Below, piece after piece: positions 59,272 to 64,000 of a stretch of DNA of 64,000 nucleotides (positions within the stretch are counted from its first letter, which is position 1; every line of letters begins with the position of its first letter). The position numbers and the translations under genes were made by a program. The notes beneath the pieces are model-generated. The model worked only from the letters and a program-made list of their open reading frames with translations. It was not told the origin of the DNA and searched no databases. Source of the stretch: Bradyrhizobium liaoningense (GTDB lineage: Bacteria > Pseudomonadota > Alphaproteobacteria > Rhizobiales > Xanthobacteraceae); the NCBI RefSeq assembly GCF_018130785.1, contig NZ_JAFCJT010000001.1, positions 1,054,001 through 1,118,000 on the forward strand, in the 5' to 3' direction.

Positions 59272-60459
59272 TCAGCGCTCCACCAGCGCGATGCGCGCAT
59301 TGTACCAGTTCATGAAGAAGCTGATGCCGAGGCTGATGGTTAAAAACACCGCCATGATCAGCGCGATCGCCTCGATCGCCTGCCCGGTCTGATTCAGCGT
59401 GGTGTTGGCGATCGAGACTACGTCCTGATAGCCGATCGCGACTGCGAGCGACGAGTTCTTCGTTAAATTGAGATACTGGCTCGTCATCGGCGGCACGATG
59501 ACGCGTAGCGCCTGCGGCAGGATGATCTGCCGCAGCATGAAGCTGCGGCGCAGGCCGAGCGCATTGGCGGCGTCCCACTGCCCGCGCGGCACCGACTGGA
59601 TGCCACTGCGCACGATCTCGGCGATGAAGGCCGAGGTGTAGGTGACGAGTGCGATCAGCAGCGCGAAATATTCCGGCGCGAGCGTCAGCCCGCCGACGAA
59701 GTTGAAGCCGCGCAGCTCGGGCCATTCGATCTTCCAGGACACACCGAGCAGCACGGACACCAGCGCCGGCAGCGCGACAATCAGGCCAATCGCAAAGGGC
59801 CAGGCCGGCCGCGGTTTGCCGTCGCGCATCTGCTGCGCAATCAGCCAGCGCCGGATGAGATAGAATGCGACTAAGCCCAGCACGGCTGTGCCGAGCACCC
59901 AAAGCTGCGGCGAGCCGACCGGAATCGCCGGCAGGATCAGGCCGCGATTGGACAGAAACACGCCGTCGACCGGCCGCCACGCCGCACGCGCGGCCGGCAG
60001 TGCCTGCATCAGCACGTACCAGAACAGGAGCTGGAGGAGCAGCGGGATGTCGCGCAGCGTCTCGACATAGACGGCGGCGAGCCGCGACAACAGCCAGTTG
60101 GCGGACAATCGCGAGATCCCGACCAGCGTGCCCAGGATGGTTGCGAGCACGATGCCGATCACGGCGACGCGCAAGGTATTGGCGATGCCGACCACGAAGG
60201 CCCACAGGTACGTGTCTCTCGGATTGTAGGCGAGCAGGCTGTCGGCGATCGGCATGCCGGCTTCGCGGCCGAGGAAGGCGAAGCCGGTCGTGATGCGGCG
60301 GGCCGAGAGATTTGTGACGGTGTTGGACCAGAGGAAGGCGACAACCCCAAGCACGATCCCGACGACGAGCACCTGCCAGAAAAGGCCTTGCAGCTCGCGG
60401 CGCCCCCATGCGCCGAAGAAGCGACGGCGGGGCGGCGGTCTCGGACTGTCTGAAGTCAC
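59272..60459 (-). CDS. Amino acid ABC transporter permease (AapQ type)
   Basis: A 395-residue permease of the AapQ/BztB group. A first membrane helix near residue 30 is followed by the typical insert FLGREAGMPIADSLLAYNPRDTYLWAFVVG, then ETLRDIPLLLQLLFWYV and the EAA-type loop ANALGLRRSFMLRQIILPQA. It forms the membrane channel together with the AapM-type protein. It is the first gene of the minus-strand pair and is divergent from the RpiR regulator, 87 bases away. Confidence 0.9.
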   Translation of the reverse strand: MTSDSPRPPPRRRFFGAWGRRELQGLFWQVLVVGIVLGVVAFLWSNTVTNLSARRITTGFAFLGREAGMPIADSLLAYNPRDTYLWAFVVGIANTLRVAVIGIVLATILGTLVGISRLSANWLLSRLAAVYVETLRDIPLLLQLLFWYVLMQALPAARAAWRPVDGVFLSNRGLILPAIPVGSPQLWVLGTAVLGLVAFYLIRRWLIAQQMRDGKPRPAWPFAIGLIVALPALVSVLLGVSWKIEWPELRGFNFVGGLTLAPEYFALLIALVTYTSAFIAEIVRSGIQSVPRGQWDAANALGLRRSFMLRQIILPQALRVIVPPMTSQYLNLTKNSSLAVAIGYQDVVSIANTTLNQTGQAIEAIALIMAVFLTISLGISFFMNWYNARIALVER

Positions 60460-60509
60460 AGCACAAAAATCCTTCTCAAGAGCAACGATTTCCGGCGGCG
60501 CACGTCAAC

Positions 60510-60538
60510 TGTTGCACCAATCTGAAAAGCGTGCAACA
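60510..60538. promoter_or_regulatory. Inverted repeat, candidate RpiR operator
   Basis: TGTTGCAC (60510-60517) and GTGCAACA (60531-60538) are perfect 8-base arms with a 13-base spacer. They sit in the 87-base region between the aapQ-type gene and the rpiR gene, ending 8 bases before the regulator start. Confidence 0.65.
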
Positions 60539-60546
60539 AATGTTTC

Positions 60547-61419
60547 ATGGCCGAGCCCGCGAAATCCTCGCCCTTGAGCGAACTGCGCATTGCGTTGCCA
60601 TCGCTCCCCCTGCGCTTGCAGGAGGTCGGCCGCTTCGTTGCCGCCAATGACTACGACGCCACCACCCGTTCGATGCGCGATCTGGCAGCCGAGGCCGGCG
60701 CCGACCCGGCCGCGTTCACGCGGCTTGCCAAGGCCATCGGCTATTCCGGCTGGGAGCAATTGCGCGCCGCACTCACCGAGGCGCGGCGGCCGTCGCAGAT
60801 CTCACCTTTCTCCGGCCGCGCCAAAAGCCGCCGCCACGGCCCGAACGCCGATGTCGCGCTCGTCACCGACAAGCTCGAGGCCGAGGGCGCCGGCCTTCTG
60901 CGCATTCCGGCCCAGCCGATTGCGGAAGCGGCCCGCGCGCTGCACGACGCCAAGCGGATCTGGATTGCCGGTTACCGAAGCTGCCGGAGCGTCGCGGAGC
61001 TCTTGAACTACGAGCTCCGTCTGTTCCGACCCGAACAGGTGCAACTCGTCGGCGTGTCCGGCCCGGACGATCTCGATCTCGGTGCCTTCCGCCCCGGCGA
61101 AGCCGTCATCGTCATCGGCTTCCTGCCCTATACTCATGCGAGCGTCCGCGTTGCGCAGGCCGCCCATCGTGCCGGCGCAACGCTGATCGCGATCGCGGAC
61201 AGCCTCACGGCGCCGATGGCCGAAGGGGCTGACCACGTGCTGCTGTTTGAGGCGGCCTCCTCCCCCGGCTTCTTCCCGAGCCTCACCGGCGCCATCGCGA
61301 TTGCGCAATCGCTCGCGGCGGTAACATTCTCGCTCGGCGGGACCACCGCGAAGACACGCCTGGAAAATACCGAGGCGCGGCTCGCCGCGGCCTCCACTTA
61401 CGTTTCAGAGAAAGGTTGA
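60547..61419 (+). CDS. MurR/RpiR family transcriptional regulator
   Basis: A 290-residue regulator with an N-terminal helix-turn-helix (about residues 1-80; TTRSMRDLAAEAGADPAAFTRLAKAIGY) and a C-terminal SIS domain (about 115-265; IWIAGYRSCRSVAELLNYELRLF, VIVIGFLPYTHASVRVAQAAHRAGATLIAIAD). SIS domains normally bind a phosphosugar; here the neighbours are amino-acid transport and a transaminase, so the effector may differ. It is divergent from the permeases and 3 bases upstream of the aminotransferase gene. Confidence 0.91.
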   Translation: MAEPAKSSPLSELRIALPSLPLRLQEVGRFVAANDYDATTRSMRDLAAEAGADPAAFTRLAKAIGYSGWEQLRAALTEARRPSQISPFSGRAKSRRHGPNADVALVTDKLEAEGAGLLRIPAQPIAEAARALHDAKRIWIAGYRSCRSVAELLNYELRLFRPEQVQLVGVSGPDDLDLGAFRPGEAVIVIGFLPYTHASVRVAQAAHRAGATLIAIADSLTAPMAEGADHVLLFEAASSPGFFPSLTGAIAIAQSLAAVTFSLGGTTAKTRLENTEARLAAASTYVSEKG

Positions 61420-61422
61420 CCC

Positions 61423-62772
61423 ATGGCCGCTCGCACCAGCCGCGTGCTGCACCGCTCGTTGCGCGAAACGCCGCCCAAGGCGATCGGCGGCGAAGGCGTC
61501 TATCTCTTCGCCGAGGACGGGCGGCGCATCATCGACGCCTCCGGCGGCGCAGCCGTCTCCTGCCTCGGCCATCAGCATCCGCGCGTGATCGCGGCGCTGG
61601 CGAAGCAGGCGTCGACGCTGGCCTATGCGCACACCGCCTTCTTCTCCTCCGAGCCGGCCGAGGCGCTGGCCGAGACGCTGGTCGGGCACGAACCCGGCGG
61701 TCTCGCCTACGCCTATTTCGTCAGCGGCGGATCGGAGGCGATCGAAGCCAGCATCAAGCTCGCGCGGCAATATTTCATTGAGCGCGGCGAGCCGCAGCGG
61801 CAGCACTTCATAGCGCGGCGGCAGAGCTATCACGGCAACACGCTCGGCGCGCTCGCCGCCGGTGGCAATGCCTGGCGGCGCGCGCCCTATGCGCCCCTGC
61901 TATCTGGTGCCTTCAGCCATGTGACGCCGGCCTTTGCCTATCACGAGAAGCACGAGGGCGAGTCTGATGCGCAGTTCGTGGCGCGGCTCGCGGCCGAGTT
62001 GGAAGCCGAATTCCAACGGCTTGGCCCGGCTACCGTCGCGGCCTTCCTCGCCGAGCCCGTCGTCGGCGCCACCGCCGGCGCCGTGACCGCGCCGGACGGC
62101 TACTTCAAGGCCGTCCGCGACATCTGCGACCGGCACGGCGCGCTGCTCATTCTCGACGAGGTCATGTCCGGCATGGGCCGCACCGGCACAACGCACGCGT
62201 GGGAACAGGAAGGCATTGCTCCGGACATCCAGGCGATCGCAAAGGGACTCGGCGGCGGCTACCAGCCGATCGGCGCGATGCTCGCGAGCGGCAAGATCAT
62301 CGACACAATCCGCGCCGGATCGGGCGCGTTCCAGCATGGCCACACTTATCTCGCGCATCCCCTCGCCTGCGCGGCCGCGCTCGCGGTGCAGGATGTGATC
62401 CGCGAAGACCGCCTGCTCGACCGCGTGAGGGAGCGCGGCAAGCAGCTCGAGCAGCGGCTGACTGAGCGCTTCGGCAATCACCGCCATATCGGCGACATCA
62501 GGGGACGCGGACTGTTCTGGGCGATCGAGCTCGTCGCCGATCGCGCCGGCCGCACCTCGTTCGATCCCTCGCTGAAGCTGAACCAGAAGATCAAGGCGGA
62601 AGCCTTCGCCAACGGGCTCGGCTGCTATCCCGGTGGAGGTACCGTGGACGGCGTCCGTGGCGACCATGTGCTGCTAGCACCGCCCTATATCGCTTCGACT
62701 GACGAGATCGACCAGATCGTCGACAAGCTCGGCACGGCCGTCGACAACGTGTTGCGTAGTGTCAATCACTGA
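61423..62772 (+). CDS. Class III (aspartate aminotransferase family) PLP aminotransferase
   Basis: A 449-residue fold-type I PLP enzyme. The cofactor Lys274 is in AKGLGGGYQPIGA and Asp245 in LLILDEVMSG; YFVSGGSEAIEASIKLAR and YHGNT flank the cofactor phosphate. Class III members act on omega-amino acids, polyamines or beta-amino acids, removing a terminal amino group. It is co-transcribed with the RpiR regulator (3 bases) and the AapJ-like binding protein (12 bases), so it probably deaminates the amino compound that this transporter imports. Substrate unknown. Confidence 0.92.
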   Translation: MAARTSRVLHRSLRETPPKAIGGEGVYLFAEDGRRIIDASGGAAVSCLGHQHPRVIAALAKQASTLAYAHTAFFSSEPAEALAETLVGHEPGGLAYAYFVSGGSEAIEASIKLARQYFIERGEPQRQHFIARRQSYHGNTLGALAAGGNAWRRAPYAPLLSGAFSHVTPAFAYHEKHEGESDAQFVARLAAELEAEFQRLGPATVAAFLAEPVVGATAGAVTAPDGYFKAVRDICDRHGALLILDEVMSGMGRTGTTHAWEQEGIAPDIQAIAKGLGGGYQPIGAMLASGKIIDTIRAGSGAFQHGHTYLAHPLACAAALAVQDVIREDRLLDRVRERGKQLEQRLTERFGNHRHIGDIRGRGLFWAIELVADRAGRTSFDPSLKLNQKIKAEAFANGLGCYPGGGTVDGVRGDHVLLAPPYIASTDEIDQIVDKLGTAVDNVLRSVNH

Positions 62773-62784
62773 GGGGAGAGTATC

Positions 62785-63798
62785 ATGATGAGGAAAGTGG
62801 TTATCGCGGCGAGCGTGCTCGCGGCATCGACGGTTGTCGCGTCGGCGGCGACGCTCGACACGGTGAAGAGCCGCGGCACGCTGGTATGCGGCGTCAGCGC
62901 CGGCTTTGCCGGTTTCTCCGCGCCGGACTCGCAGGGCAATTACAAGGGTCTCGACGTCGACTATTGCCGTGCGCTCGCCGCCGGCGTGCTCGGCGATGCC
63001 AGCAAGGTGCGCTATGTCTCGCTGACCGCGCAGAACCGTTTCACGGCGCTTCAGTCCGGTGAAATCGACGTGCTCTACCGCAACTCGACGCAGACGTACT
63101 TGCGCGGCGTCACGCTGGGGCTCCGCCAAGGCCCGATCAACTTCTACGACGGCCAGGGCTTTGTCGTGAAGAAGGACCTCGGCGTGAAGGAGTTGAAGGA
63201 CCTCAAGGGCGCCACGGTCTGCGTCGCGCAGGGCACCACGCATGAGGTCACGCTCGGCGATTACGGCCGTGCCAACGGCATCGACTGGAAGCCGCTGGTG
63301 TTCGACCGTGTCGACACCATGTACCAGACCTTCTTCGGCGGCCGCTGCGATGCCATGACCCAGGATGCCTCCGCGCTCGCCGGCGCGGTCACGACCGCCG
63401 CACCGAATCCGGCCGACTACGTCGTGCTGCCGCAGACCATCAGCAAGGAGCCGCTCGGGCCCTTCACCCGCAACGGCGACGAGGTCTGGAGCGACATCAT
63501 CACCTGGCTGCATTACGGCCTGATCGAGGCCGAAGAGCTTGGCGTCACGCAAGGCAATGTCGACGAGATGGCGAAGTCGCAGACGCCCGCGATCCAGCGG
63601 CTGCTGGGTGCCTCGGGCGACCTCGGCTCGCGGCTCGGTCTCGACAACAAATGGCTCGTGACAGTGATCAAGGCCACCGGCAATTACGGCGAGATCTACG
63701 AGCGCAATGTCGGCAAGGCGAGCCCGCTCAAGCTCGACCGCGGCCTCAACGGCCTCTGGAGCAAGGGCGGCTTGATGTACGCGGTGCCGTTCAAGTAA
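62785..63798 (+). CDS. Amino acid ABC transporter substrate-binding protein (AapJ type)
   Basis: A 337-residue periplasmic binding protein. A Sec signal (VVIAASVLAASTVVASAA) is followed by LDTVKSRGTLVCGVSAGFAGFSAPDSQGNYKGLDVDYCRALAAGVLG, the standard opening of AapJ/BztA polar amino-acid receptors, with YVSLTAQNRFTALQSGEIDVL next. It should feed the AapQM-type permeases encoded 2.3 kb away on the other strand. The split arrangement, with regulator and transaminase between, is unlike the usual aapJQMP operon. Confidence 0.92.
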   Translation: MMRKVVIAASVLAASTVVASAATLDTVKSRGTLVCGVSAGFAGFSAPDSQGNYKGLDVDYCRALAAGVLGDASKVRYVSLTAQNRFTALQSGEIDVLYRNSTQTYLRGVTLGLRQGPINFYDGQGFVVKKDLGVKELKDLKGATVCVAQGTTHEVTLGDYGRANGIDWKPLVFDRVDTMYQTFFGGRCDAMTQDASALAGAVTTAAPNPADYVVLPQTISKEPLGPFTRNGDEVWSDIITWLHYGLIEAEELGVTQGNVDEMAKSQTPAIQRLLGASGDLGSRLGLDNKWLVTVIKATGNYGEIYERNVGKASPLKLDRGLNGLWSKGGLMYAVPFK

Positions 63799-63804
63799 AT
63801 GACT

Positions 63805-63946
63805 CTCGTGTCCCGGACGCGCTGCAGCGTCCCCGGCGATGCGAAGCATCGTCCGGTGCGTTGCTGCGCAGAGCCGGGACCCAGCGGCCACAATGGGCCC
63901 CGGATGCAGCGCAATACTTCGCATTGCGCTGCATCCGGGGCACGAG
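63805..63946. repeat. CTCGTGTCCCGG / CCGGGGCACGAG palindromic repeat
   Basis: The outer ends are CTCGTGTCCCGGACGCGCTGC and GCTGCATCCGGGGCACGAG. Inside are GATGCGAAGCATC and GCAATACTTCGCATTGC hairpins. It fills the gap after the binding-protein gene; the ends match the split copy at 32663-32827. Confidence 0.85.
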
Positions 63947-63968
63947 ACCTACAAGGTACTCACCTTCA

Positions 63969-64000
63969 ATGACCACGCCTCCTCGCATCGCTCTCATCCA
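63969..64000 (+). CDS. Start of a further gene, cut by the window edge
   Basis: An ATG at 63969 opens a frame reading Met-Thr-Thr-Pro-Pro-Arg-Ile-Ala-Leu-Ile to the window edge. A weak AAGG lies 11 bases upstream. The first residues resemble the first strand of a Rossmann-like or racemase-type protein, but ten codons are too few to name it. It would be the fourth gene of the rpiR-aminotransferase-aapJ run. Confidence 0.4.
   Translation, partial: MTTPPRIALI

Noticed and set aside
58160..60466. A single 768-codon open frame spanning both amino-acid permease genes
   Set aside because: The downstream half is the real AapM-type protein starting at 59269. The upstream half is an Arg/Ala-rich shadow of the AapQ-type gene, which is encoded in another frame.

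Overview
This window looks like chromosomal DNA of an alphaproteobacterium of the Bradyrhizobium type. The evidence is a high GC content, dense gene packing with many ATGA overlaps, enzyme families typical of that group, and several families of intergenic palindromic repeats scattered between operons. No rRNA, tRNA, transposase, phage gene or CRISPR array was seen. This is metabolic chromosome rather than a mobile island, and no stretch longer than about 295 bases lacks a gene.

Layout. 1-3.1 kb: the 5' part of alkB, a second 2-oxoglutarate/Fe(II) oxygenase, a DUF2848 protein and an amidase. 3.3-5.9 kb: a DUF35 zinc-ribbon protein, a thiolase and an HSD17B4-like SDR, a CoA-thioester module. 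6-11.8 kb: a Tat-exported SMP-30 lactonase-like protein, PEP carboxylase, YccF and a rhomboid protease. 11.8-26.8 kb: a large block of CoA-dependent enzymes on both strands, with four divergent crotonases, two acyl-CoA synthetases, two acyl-CoA dehydrogenases, a DECR-like reductase, another SDR and a flavin reductase. Within this block, 20.8-26.0 kb holds an aminoglycoside-phosphotransferase-like kinase, a small DUF6285-type protein and an ACAD10/11-like dehydrogenase. They resemble the phosphorylation-dependent 4-hydroxyacyl-CoA route known from the levulinate (lva) pathway. 26.9-32.7 kb: a YghU-like glutathione enzyme, a Baeyer-Villiger monooxygenase, a nitronate monooxygenase-like protein and a thiolase-like protein.

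32.8-39.1 kb: an RND efflux pump (permease and adaptor) and a methyl-accepting chemotaxis protein. 39.3-43.1 kb: the L-threonate catabolic set ltnD-otnI-otnK with divergent otnC. 43.2-53.2 kb: a complete Liv-type ABC transporter with a DUF1445 protein, divergent from a LysR regulator followed by an M20 amidohydrolase and two 2-hydroxyacid dehydrogenases of opposite families. A 17-bp perfect palindrome lies in the shared promoter. 53.3-57.8 kb: a SUFU-domain protein, a tartrate/D-malate dehydrogenase, an SDR that lacks the catalytic Lys, and an amidase with a TTG start. 58.1-64 kb: amino-acid ABC permeases (aapQM type), divergent from an RpiR regulator, a class III aminotransferase and an AapJ-like binding protein, with the start of one more gene at the edge.

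The common theme is uptake and oxidation of organic acids, acyl compounds and amino-acid-like nitrogen compounds. The most notable feature is the unfused kinase/DUF6285/ACAD module. The DUF1445-M20-dehydrogenase-transporter locus is the best candidate for an uncharacterised catabolic pathway.
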